Shown here: positions 56,213 to 64,000 of the stretch, piece after piece
Layout: each line of letters starts with the position of its first letter
Numbering within the stretch: position 1 is the stretch's first letter
Assembly: GCA_021816625.1 (NCBI GenBank)
Contig: JAKAXM010000007.1
Coordinates: forward strand, 1-64,000
Direction: 5' to 3'
Origin: Pseudomonadota bacterium
Lineage (GTDB): Bacteria; Pseudomonadota; Gammaproteobacteria; Acidiferrobacterales; Acidiferrobacteraceae
Length of the DNA: 64,000 bases
Notes under the pieces: model-generated
Seen by the model: only the letters and a program-made list of their open reading frames with translations
The model's database searches: none
Told to the model about the DNA's origin: nothing
Position numbers and translations under genes: made by a program

Positions 56213-57226
56213 ATGGCAATCAGAGTCGCGATCAACGGCTATGGGCGCATCGGCCGCAACGTCTTGCGGGCCCTGTATGAATCCGGGCGCAATAAGGAGA
56301 TCGAGATCGTCGCGATCAACGATCTTGGCAGCGCCGAGACCAACGCGCACCTGACCCAGTACGATACCGTTCACGGCCGCTTCAAGGGCCAGGTGTCGGT
56401 CGACGGGGACTATATGATCGTCAACGGCGACAAGATTCGCGTCGTGTCGAACCGCGATCCGGCGCAGTTGCCGTGGAAAGACCTGAACATAGATGTCGTG
56501 CATGAGTGCACGGGCTTTTTTACGACCAAGGAAAAGGCCTCGGCTCACCTCAAGGCGGGCGCCAAGAAGGTGATCATTTCGGCGCCGGGCGGCAAGGATG
56601 TCGACGCGACCGTCGTCTATGGGGTCAATCACGGCGTACTGAAGGCGACGGACACGGTCATATCGAACGCCTCGTGCACGACCAATTGCCTGGCGCCGCT
56701 CGTAAAGCCCCTGCATGAGAAGATCGGGATCAAGCACGGTCTTATGACCACCGTGCACTCCTACACGAACGACCAGGTGCTGACCGACGTATACCATAGC
56801 GACCTGCGCCGGGCGCGCTCGGCGACCCAGTCCATGATCCCGACCAAGACTGGGGCGGCGGCGGCCGTGGGCCTCGTATTGCCCGACCTGAACGGGAAGC
56901 TCGATGGGTTTGCGGTGCGCGTGCCCACCATCAATGTTTCGCTCGTCGACCTGACCTTCACCGCCGCCCGTGCGACCACCAAAGACGAGGTGCATGCCAT
57001 CATGAAGGCGGCCTCCGAAGGCGAGTTGAAGGGCATCCTGAATTACAACGACAAGCCTCTGGTGTCGATGGACTTCAACCACGATCCGGCCTCGTCTACG
57101 TATGAATCGAGTCTGACCAAGGTCATGGAAGGCCATCTCGTCAAGGTGCTGGCTTGGTACGACAACGAGTGGGGCTTCTCGAACCGTATGCTGGATACCA
57201 CCGTAGCTCTCATGAAGGCGCGCTAG
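56213..57226 (+). CDS. gap: Glyceraldehyde-3-phosphate dehydrogenase, type I
   Basis: [52 protein letters not shown]. Confidence 0.98.
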   Translation: MAIRVAINGYGRIGRNVLRALYESGRNKEIEIVAINDLGSAETNAHLTQYDTVHGRFKGQVSVDGDYMIVNGDKIRVVSNRDPAQLPWKDLNIDVVHECTGFFTTKEKASAHLKAGAKKVIISAPGGKDVDATVVYGVNHGVLKATDTVISNASCTTNCLAPLVKPLHEKIGIKHGLMTTVHSYTNDQVLTDVYHSDLRRARSATQSMIPTKTGAAAAVGLVLPDLNGKLDGFAVRVPTINVSLVDLTFTAARATTKDEVHAIMKAASEGELKGILNYNDKPLVSMDFNHDPASSTYESSLTKVMEGHLVKVLAWYDNEWGFSNRMLDTTVALMKAR

Positions 57227-57241
57227 CGGCGAGGAGGTCTT

Positions 57242-58426
57242 ATGGCGATTCGCAAGATGGCGGATCTCGACCTGGCCGGTAAGCGGGTCTTGATCCGTGA
57301 GGATTTGAATGTCCCCTTGAAGGACGGGCGCGTCGCGGACGATACCCGGATCCGGGCCAGTCTACCGACCATCCAGCTCGCCGCCGCCAAAGGCGGCCAG
57401 GTGATGCTGATGTCGCATCTGGGCCGTCCCGAGGAAGGGATACCGGACGAGAAGTACTCGCTCGCGCCGGTTGCCGACCATCTGGGTCGGCTGCTGGGCA
57501 AGCCCGTGCGGCTAGTTGCGCATTGGCTGGAGGGGATCCCGGAACTGAAGGATGGGGACGTGGTGCTGTGTGAGAACGTCCGTTTCAACAAGGGCGAAAA
57601 GAAGAACAACGACGATCTTGCCCGCAAGATGGCGGCGCTTTGCGACATCTATGTGATGGATGCCTTTGGCACCGCGCATCGCGCCCAGGCCTCGACCCAC
57701 GGGGTGGCGAAGTATGCGCCCATCGCCTGCGCAGGTCCCTTGCTCGCAGCCGAACTCGAGGCCTTGGGACGGGCGCTGCATAATCCCAAGCGTCCCCTGG
57801 TCGCCATCGTGGGCGGCTCCAAGGTCTCGACTAAGCTCGTGGTCCTAGAGAGTCTGGCCAAGCGGGTGGACCAGCTCATCGTAGGGGGCGGCATCGCCAA
57901 TACCTTTATGGCGGCAGCGGGCCATCCGATCGGCAAATCGCTTTCGGAACCGGACCTTATCGATACGGCCAAGCGGCTCATGCAGGACATGAGCGCGCGC
58001 GGGGCGTCGATCCCGGTGCCCGTGGATGCGGTTTGCGCCAAGGCCTTTGCCGCCGATGCCCAGGCGGTCTTGAAGGATGCCCAGGACGTGGCGCCTGATG
58101 ACATGATTTTTGATATCGGGCCAAAGACCATGCGCCTTTTTGCCGATGTCTTGAAGAATGCAGGGACCATTGTCTGGAACGGTCCCGTCGGGGTCTTTGA
58201 GTTTGACCAGTTTGGCGAAGGGACTAAGGCCTTGGCTGGGGCGATCGCACAGAGCTCTGCGTTTTCGATTGCCGGTGGCGGTGATACCCTGGCGGCGGTC
58301 GCGAAGTATGGCGTGGGCGATAAGATTGGATACATATCCACGGGTGGCGGTGCCTTCCTTGAGTTTCTCGAGGGCAAGGTGTTGCCGGCCGTCGCGATCC
58401 TCGAGGAGCGCGGCGCAGGTTCGTGA
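57242..58426 (+). CDS. pgk: Phosphoglycerate kinase
   Basis: [57 protein letters not shown]. Confidence 0.98.
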   Translation: MAIRKMADLDLAGKRVLIREDLNVPLKDGRVADDTRIRASLPTIQLAAAKGGQVMLMSHLGRPEEGIPDEKYSLAPVADHLGRLLGKPVRLVAHWLEGIPELKDGDVVLCENVRFNKGEKKNNDDLARKMAALCDIYVMDAFGTAHRAQASTHGVAKYAPIACAGPLLAAELEALGRALHNPKRPLVAIVGGSKVSTKLVVLESLAKRVDQLIVGGGIANTFMAAAGHPIGKSLSEPDLIDTAKRLMQDMSARGASIPVPVDAVCAKAFAADAQAVLKDAQDVAPDDMIFDIGPKTMRLFADVLKNAGTIVWNGPVGVFEFDQFGEGTKALAGAIAQSSAFSIAGGGDTLAAVAKYGVGDKIGYISTGGGAFLEFLEGKVLPAVAILEERGAGS

Positions 58427-58446
58427 GGGTTTTGGTAGGGCATATA

Positions 58447-58465
58447 GCCCCCGGGAGCCGGGGGC
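58447..58465. other. GC-rich hairpin in pgk-pyk intergenic region (no U-tract)
   Basis: GCCCCCGG-GAG-CCGGGGGC perfect 8-bp stem. Confidence 0.5.
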
Positions 58466-58484
58466 GCGCAATCTTGAGGACAGT

Positions 58485-58535
58485 ATGAGTCAGTGTTATG
58501 GGGTGTCGGTGCGTCGTACCCCCGGCGCCGTTTGA
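58485..58535 (+). CDS. Putative 16-aa leader peptide upstream of pyk
   Basis: GAGGA RBS then ATG; MSQCYGVSVRRTPGAV*, stop 3 nt before pyk ATG. Confidence 0.4.
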   Translation: MSQCYGVSVRRTPGAV

Positions 58536-58538
58536 TCT

Positions 58539-59981
58539 ATGCAGCGTAGAACGAAGATCGTGGCAACCCTTGGGCCGGCGACGGATGACCCCAAGGTTCT
58601 CGACAAACTCATTGAGGCGGGCGTAGATGTCGTGCGCCTCAACTTTTCCCATGATCTCCCCGAGGTCCACAAGCGGCGCGCGGAATTGGTGCGTGACCGG
58701 GCGCAGGCCCATGGGCGCCAGATCGGCGTTATCGCCGACATGCAGGGCCCCAAAATCCGTATCGGTCGTTTCAAGAATAAACGCGTGCGGCTCGAGGAAG
58801 GACAGCGTTTCGTGATCGACGCCGACCTCCCCTTGAATGCCGGCGACGAGACGCGCGTGGGACTCACCTACAAGGCCTTGCCGCGCGATGTTGCGCGCGG
58901 CGCCACGTTATTGCTCGATGACGGCCGTATCGTCCTTTGGGTCGACGAGGTGAGCGGCAGCGAGGTGATATGTCGGGTGGTGGTGGGTGGCGACCTGTCC
59001 GATAACAAGGGTGTGAATCGGCAGGGCGGGGGCTTGTCCGCCGATGCCTTGACCGACAAGGACCGCGAGGACATCAAGTGGGCGGCCCAGATCCAGGCCG
59101 ACTATGTGGCGATCTCGTTTCCCCGCAATGCCAAGGATATCGAGGAGGCGCGCAGCCTCTTACGCGCCGCCGGGGGTACGGGCGGCATAGTCGCGAAGAT
59201 CGAGCGTGCCGAGGCGGTCGAGGCGATCGAGGAGATCATCCGGGTCTCGGACGCGGTCATGCTGGCGCGCGGCGATCTCGGCGTCGAGATCGGTGATGCG
59301 GCCTTGCCGCCCGTTCAGAAGCGCGTGATCCGCTTGGCGCGCAAGATGAACCGGGTGGTGATCACCGCCACGCAGATGATGGAGTCGATGATCGAGAACG
59401 CGATCCCGACGCGGGCCGAGGTCTCGGATGTTGCCAATGCTGTGCTCGATGGCACGGATGCGGTAATGCTCTCTGCCGAGACCGCGACCGGCAAGCATCC
59501 GGTTGCGGCCGTCGCCGCCATGGATCGCGTCTGCCGCGAGGCCGAGAAGGAAGACGAGGCAGTGTTTTCCATGCACCGCATGTCCAACCATTTCGAGCGG
59601 GTCGATGAGGCCATCGCGATGGCCGTTATGTACAGCGCCAACCATCTCCCGGTGCGGGCCATCGCCTCATTGACGGAGTCGGGGGCCACCCCCTTGTGGA
59701 TGTCTCGGATCAGCTCGGCGGTGCCGATCTACGCCTTGACGCCGCATGTGGAAACCCGTAGAAAGGTCACTCTCTACCGTGGTGTTTATCCGGTAGGATT
59801 TTCGCTTACCTCCGCCGATCCCGCGCGTATCATGACCGAAGCGATCGACGAGCTACGGAGACGCGGCGCCGTCCGTGACGGGGACCTCGTGATTCTGAGT
59901 ATCGGGGAACCGCTCGCCAAACCAGGCGGCACGAACACGATGAAGATCGTTCGTGCGGGCGATTTTGCCGCCGTCGATTAA
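58539..59981 (+). CDS. pyk: Pyruvate kinase
   Basis: [62 protein letters not shown]. Confidence 0.98.
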   Translation: MQRRTKIVATLGPATDDPKVLDKLIEAGVDVVRLNFSHDLPEVHKRRAELVRDRAQAHGRQIGVIADMQGPKIRIGRFKNKRVRLEEGQRFVIDADLPLNAGDETRVGLTYKALPRDVARGATLLLDDGRIVLWVDEVSGSEVICRVVVGGDLSDNKGVNRQGGGLSADALTDKDREDIKWAAQIQADYVAISFPRNAKDIEEARSLLRAAGGTGGIVAKIERAEAVEAIEEIIRVSDAVMLARGDLGVEIGDAALPPVQKRVIRLARKMNRVVITATQMMESMIENAIPTRAEVSDVANAVLDGTDAVMLSAETATGKHPVAAVAAMDRVCREAEKEDEAVFSMHRMSNHFERVDEAIAMAVMYSANHLPVRAIASLTESGATPLWMSRISSAVPIYALTPHVETRRKVTLYRGVYPVGFSLTSADPARIMTEAIDELRRRGAVRDGDLVILSIGEPLAKPGGTNTMKIVRAGDFAAVD

Positions 59982-60019
59982 ATTCGTTACTTTCATTTAG
60001 GAAGTTTAAGGAGAACACA

Positions 60020-61084
60020 ATGCCCTTGGTATCTCTGCGCCAACTCTTAGACCACGCGGCGGAGCACGGTTACGGCGTCCCCGCGTTCAACGTGAACAAT
60101 ATGGAGCAGATCCAGTCGATCATGCAGGCCGCCCACGAGGTGGACAGCCCGGTGATCGTCCAGGCCTCGGCGGGTGCGCGCAGTTATGCGGGCGAGCCTT
60201 TCCTGCGCCATCTGATCCTGGCGGCCATCGAGCAGTATCCGCATATCCCGATCGTCATGCACCAGGACCACGGGGCAAGCCCGGCCGTATGCCAGCGGTC
60301 GATCCGTTCCGGTTTCAGCTCGGTGATGATGGACGGCTCCCTCAAGGAAGACATGAAGACACCGTCTTCGTACGAGTATAACGTCGAAGTCACGAGCCGC
60401 GTCGTCGAGATGGCGCATGCCGTAGGTGTCTCGGTCGAAGGTGAACTCGGGTGCCTTGGCTCCCTCGAATCGGGCATGGCTGGCGAAGAGGACGGGTCGG
60501 GCGCGGAAGGCAAGCTTTCCCATGATCAGCTGCTCACAGACCCGGAGCAGGCCGCGGATTTCGTCAAGAAGACCAAGGTTGATGCGCTCGCCATCGCCAT
60601 CGGCACGAGTCACGGCGCTTACAAGTTCTCGCGGCCCCCGACCGGCGACATCCTGGCCATCGAGCGCATCAAGGAGATTCACCGGCGCATTCCCGACACG
60701 CATCTCGTCATGCATGGCTCGTCGTCCGTGCCCCAGGAGTGGCTGAAGATCATCCACGAATTTGGCGGCGATATCGGCGAGACCTATGGCGTCCCTGTAA
60801 AGGAGATCCAGGAAGGGATAAAGAACGGGGTCCGTAAGGTGAATATCGATACGGATCTGCGGCTTGCGATCACGGGCGCGATTCGCCGCAACCTCGCAAA
60901 GAACCCCAAGAACTTCGATCCGCGCAAATTCATGAAGGACTCGGTGCAGGCAGGTAAGGATATCTGCAAGGCCCGCTACGAGGCCTTCGGATCGGCCGGC
61001 CAGGCCTCGAAGCTGCGGGTCTTGGATCTCGAGGAGATGACCAAGCGCTACACTAAAGGCGAGTTGAACCCGCGGATCAATTAA
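60020..61084 (+). CDS. fba: Fructose-bisphosphate aldolase, class II
   Basis: [67 protein letters not shown]. Confidence 0.97.
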   Translation: MPLVSLRQLLDHAAEHGYGVPAFNVNNMEQIQSIMQAAHEVDSPVIVQASAGARSYAGEPFLRHLILAAIEQYPHIPIVMHQDHGASPAVCQRSIRSGFSSVMMDGSLKEDMKTPSSYEYNVEVTSRVVEMAHAVGVSVEGELGCLGSLESGMAGEEDGSGAEGKLSHDQLLTDPEQAADFVKKTKVDALAIAIGTSHGAYKFSRPPTGDILAIERIKEIHRRIPDTHLVMHGSSSVPQEWLKIIHEFGGDIGETYGVPVKEIQEGIKNGVRKVNIDTDLRLAITGAIRRNLAKNPKNFDPRKFMKDSVQAGKDICKARYEAFGSAGQASKLRVLDLEEMTKRYTKGELNPRIN

Positions 61085-61123
61085 CTAACGCCAAGAGGCG
61101 GTGCCGGTATTGTTCGGTCCGGC

Positions 61124-61155
61124 AAACCCCGTGGACATCCCTCCACGGGGTTTTT
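61124..61155 (+). terminator. Rho-independent terminator after fba
   Basis: AAACCCCGTGGA-catccc-TCCACGGGGTTT plus trailing T; perfect 12-bp stem. Confidence 0.93.
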
Positions 61156-61267
61156 CGTCTCGCGGCAAGAGGAACCAGGGCCGCCCGCATCCCGGGCGGC
61201 CCTGGTGTCCCTGTCGTTCCCGCGACCTTCGTGGCATACTCTCCGCAGCTGGTCAGTGGGGTATTGT

Positions 61268-61690
61268 ATGGCTTTCGATCCCCGAGCCCATGTTCCAATT
61301 CGCACTATGTCGCGGACCATCGACGCGGCCTGTTACAACCGCGTTTGTCTGGCCGTGGCGCGACTGGGCGAACCGCTCGAGGTCGAGATTGCCTCTTTGC
61401 GCCTGACGGTCCACGTGGAGCGCCGCTTGTGGGTGGCGCGCTCGCTCATCAACGCGATCCCGTTGATGGCATGGCTCGACTTCGATGTCGCGCGCAGCGC
61501 CCTCCACGAACCCGTGTCCTGTCGGGTCCATCTCTATCACTTTCATGCGGGCCTGCTCATGGGGCATACCCCGCAGTTGCTCGCAGGCGTGCTCGAGGAC
61601 CGGCTGAGTCGCCGGCAGCGGGTACCCACAGGGATGGCGCGCGTGACCGCGCTTACCCGCCGTCCCCTCACGGGGCCACGGTCGCCGTGA
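61268..61690 (+). CDS. Hypothetical protein
   Basis: MAFDPRAHVPIRTMSRTIDAACYNRVCLAVARLGEPLEVEIASLRLTV; fills the gap between supported genes; no family recognised. Confidence 0.5.
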   Translation: MAFDPRAHVPIRTMSRTIDAACYNRVCLAVARLGEPLEVEIASLRLTVHVERRLWVARSLINAIPLMAWLDFDVARSALHEPVSCRVHLYHFHAGLLMGHTPQLLAGVLEDRLSRRQRVPTGMARVTALTRRPLTGPRSP

Positions 61691-61733
61691 GGCCTGGCAG
61701 TGTTCCTAAAAATCCGGGATAGGAGATCGCATC

Positions 61734-62144
61734 ATGATTGAAGAAGGGCAGGTCGCGTATGGTTTCGATATCGAGGTCCCCGGGACCTTTGATGCCGTTC
61801 GGGCGCAGGTCGTGGAGGCCTTGAAGACTCAGGGCTTTGGCGTCCTTACCGAGATCGACGTGAGCGCGACCATGAAGGCCAAGCTTGGCAAGGATATGCC
61901 GCGCTACAACATCCTGGGGGCCTGCAACCCGACCCTCGCCCATCAGGCGATCTCCGCCGAGCCCGACATCGGTCTCCTATTGCCCTGTAATGTCGTGGTG
62001 AGCGAGCAGGCGGGCGGGGCGATCAAAGTCGCGTTCATGGATCCCGTCTCGGTATTGGCCCTGGTCGCCAATGCCCGGGTCACGGAACTCGGTTGGCAAG
62101 TACGGGCAAAGCTCGAGGCGGTACGCGACGCCCTCAAGGCCTAA
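61734..62144 (+). CDS. DUF302 domain protein
   Basis: DAVRAQVVEALKTQGFGVLTEIDVSATMKAKLGKDMPRYNILGACNPTLAHQAISAEPDIGLLLPCNVVV. Confidence 0.9.
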   Translation: MIEEGQVAYGFDIEVPGTFDAVRAQVVEALKTQGFGVLTEIDVSATMKAKLGKDMPRYNILGACNPTLAHQAISAEPDIGLLLPCNVVVSEQAGGAIKVAFMDPVSVLALVANARVTELGWQVRAKLEAVRDALKA

Positions 62145-62192
62145 AGACGGGGGTCGCCACCGGCGTGGCGACCCCATCCCGTCGTTCCGGAC

Positions 62193-62525
62193 TCATGGTT
62201 TGCGTCCGCCCCGGCAGTTTTTGAATTCCGTCCGCGTCACGCGTCCGTCGCGCAAGGTGTCGCAGCGCTCAAAATGACGATACAGGGTCGGATCCGTGCG
62301 GCGAACCTCGGCCCGCGTGATATAGGGACGGCCCTGTGATAGGGCGTTGAATCGGGCGCCGCTCGCGCCGCCTGCGGCGTTCATCCCGGCCGCTCCTGTC
62401 GCTGCCCGCGTCGCGGGGCCGTGCACGGGCGTGGTGTCCGCGGACCCATGGTCCTTACCGGATTGCGCTAGTACGAGTCCCGGCGCACACAGGAGCGCTG
62501 TAATAAATAGGATCGCAGGCTTCAT
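62193..62525 (-). CDS. Small exported protein with one EF-hand-like loop
   Basis: Signal peptide MKPAILFITALLCAPGLVLAQ; FERCDTLRDGRVTRTEF. Confidence 0.6.
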   Translation of the reverse strand: MKPAILFITALLCAPGLVLAQSGKDHGSADTTPVHGPATRAATGAAGMNAAGGASGARFNALSQGRPYITRAEVRRTDPTLYRHFERCDTLRDGRVTRTEFKNCRGGRKP

Positions 62526-62612
62526 CGGTCTCCGGCCGCGTGATCGCTCAGGGCGCAAGATCCACCCCCTCTGGCGTATACGCTAGGCGATCAGGCGCCT
62601 GCCGCCTTCGGC

Positions 62613-63938
62613 TCAAGGTCGGACGGGATGTGCGTCCAGATCATGCACCCGCGCCCCGACGATCTCGCAGTCGACGAAGTCTCCGGGTCGGGCCGGGCCC
62701 GCGATATGGATGACCCCGTCGATATCCGGTGCCTCGGCGTAGCTGCGGCCGATGGCCCCCTCGGTCGTGCGCGCATCGACCAGGATCCGGCAGCGTTCAC
62801 CTATGCGTTTGCGGAGCCGGGCGGCGCTGACCTGCGCCTGTACCTCCATGAGCCTCTGGAGACGTTCTTCCTTTAGGGTCTCCGGGACTGGATGGGGGAG
62901 GGCGTTGGCCGCCGCTCCCTCGACCGGCGAGTAGGGGAAGGCGCCCAGGCGGTCGATTCCGGCCTCCTGCACGAATTCCAGCAGGGTTTCGAACTCGGCC
63001 TCGGTTTCCCCTGGATAGCCCACGATAAAGGTACTGCGCAGCACGAGTTCGGGACGGGCCGCGCGCCAGGTCTTGACGCAGGCCATGGGGTGGGCCCGGC
63101 CCGCCGGTCGGCGCATGGCGGTCAGTACTCGCGGGTGTGCATGTTGAAAGGGCACATCAAGGTAGGGGAGTACGCCCTCGGCGTCGAGCAGCGGCAGCAC
63201 GTCCTCCACGGATTTATACGGGTACACATAGTGCAAGCGCACCCACACGCCCAGGCGCGCCAGTTCACGCACGAGGCTTACGAAGGACATCTTCGCGGGG
63301 CGGCCGCCCACGAACGCGGTCTTGTGTTTTTGATCGACGCCGTAGGCGCTCGTATCCTGCGACACCACCAGCAACTCGCGAACCCCGGCGGCGACCAGCC
63401 GCTCCGCCTCCGCCATGATGTCGCCGATCGGGCGACTCACGAGCCCTCCTCGCAGCGCCGGGATGATGCAAAACCGGCAGCTATGGTTACAGCCTTCGGA
63501 TATCTTGAGGTAGGCATAATGCCGGGGCGTGAGCTTGATGCCCTGGGGCGGCACGAGATCGACGAACGGGTCATGCGGCTTGGGCAGGTGCCGGTGTAGG
63601 GCCGTCATGACCGCGGCCTCGTCGTGGGGGCCGGTCACGGCGAGCACCTGCGGGTAGCGCGCCCGGATCAGGTCGGCCTTGGCCCCCAGGCAGCCTGTTA
63701 CGATCACGCGCCCGTTGGCACTCACCGCCTCTCCGATCGCGTCTAGCGACTCCTCTACGGCCGAGTCTATGAAGCCGCAGGTGTTGACGATGACGACATC
63801 GGCTTCATCATAGGCCGGTGCGGTCTCGTAGCCTTCCGTACGCAGTTGCGTAAGGATCCGTTCCGAATCTACGAGAGCCTTGGGACAGCCGAGACTGACA
63901 AAGCCGACCTTGGGCGCCGGAGCGGGACGAGGGGCCAC
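62613..63938 (-). CDS. rimO: Ribosomal protein uS12 methylthiotransferase
   Basis: [58 protein letters not shown]. Confidence 0.97.
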   Translation of the reverse strand: MAPRPAPAPKVGFVSLGCPKALVDSERILTQLRTEGYETAPAYDEADVVIVNTCGFIDSAVEESLDAIGEAVSANGRVIVTGCLGAKADLIRARYPQVLAVTGPHDEAAVMTALHRHLPKPHDPFVDLVPPQGIKLTPRHYAYLKISEGCNHSCRFCIIPALRGGLVSRPIGDIMAEAERLVAAGVRELLVVSQDTSAYGVDQKHKTAFVGGRPAKMSFVSLVRELARLGVWVRLHYVYPYKSVEDVLPLLDAEGVLPYLDVPFQHAHPRVLTAMRRPAGRAHPMACVKTWRAARPELVLRSTFIVGYPGETEAEFETLLEFVQEAGIDRLGAFPYSPVEGAAANALPHPVPETLKEERLQRLMEVQAQVSAARLRKRIGERCRILVDARTTEGAIGRSYAEAPDIDGVIHIAGPARPGDFVDCEIVGARVHDLDAHPVRP

Positions 63939-63946
63939 GAGCCGAC

Positions 63947-64000
63947 TCAGTTCGCGCCCATGAGGGCTACGAATATGGTTATGAGCCCCAGGACCATGTT
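63947..64000 (-). CDS. C-terminal end of an unidentified membrane protein (5' truncated by window edge)
   Basis: Minus strand ...[17 protein letters not shown], hydrophobic, ends just upstream of rimO. Confidence 0.4.
   Translation of the reverse strand, partial: NMVLGLITIFVALMGAN

Noticed and set aside
54964-56235. 423-aa minus-strand ORF
   Set aside because: Antisense to transketolase; no recognisable motifs
1-64000. CRISPR array, tRNA/rRNA genes, IS elements or prophage
   Set aside because: No regularly spaced repeats, tRNA-like cloverleaf, transposase or phage genes noticed on reading; a tool search (tRNAscan-SE, CRISPR finder, ISfinder) would be needed to exclude them formally

Overview
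This 64 kb GC-rich window is gene-dense and looks like the chromosome of an acidophilic or sulfur-oxidising gammaproteobacterial chemolithoautotroph. Acidiferrobacter/Acidithiobacillus-like is an inference from gene content: sat-aprBA, DsrE/TusA/SQR-like genes, phosphoribulokinase, and a ferrooxidans-type GshA. Main blocks: purEK; a sigma-54 enhancer-binding regulator divergent from a dsrE-tusA-SQR-like-DUF1641 operon; a cupredoxin; two divergent GGDEF/EAL genes; sat-aprB-aprA with a divergent TSUP permease; pyrE with a Crc/ExoIII-like gene; metXW; thioredoxin-fold genes; yggT-proC; pilTU; murI; a pyrC'-pyrB-pyrR-ruvX-algH-tonB-gshB-gshA block; the pilGHIJ-chpA Chp cluster; bioA; a Calvin/glycolysis block prk-tkt-gap-pgk-pyk-fba; and rimO at the end. 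The strongest candidate for an undescribed system is the sulfur-trafficking operon. A perfect 12-bp inverted repeat (UAS-like) and a near-perfect -24/-12 sigma-54 promoter lie between it and a divergently encoded one-component regulator. That regulator has a Cys/His-rich PAS domain and a variant GAFTGC motif. Other points include a catalytically degenerate dihydroorotase (PyrC'), a degenerate EAL domain, a divergent WaaA-like protein, a Chp cluster lacking CheR/CheB genes, a 16-codon leader ORF abutting pyk, and a 58-aa membrane sORF missed by the ORF track. No tRNA, rRNA, CRISPR or IS element was recognised. All product calls come from reading motifs in the translations; no database search was run.
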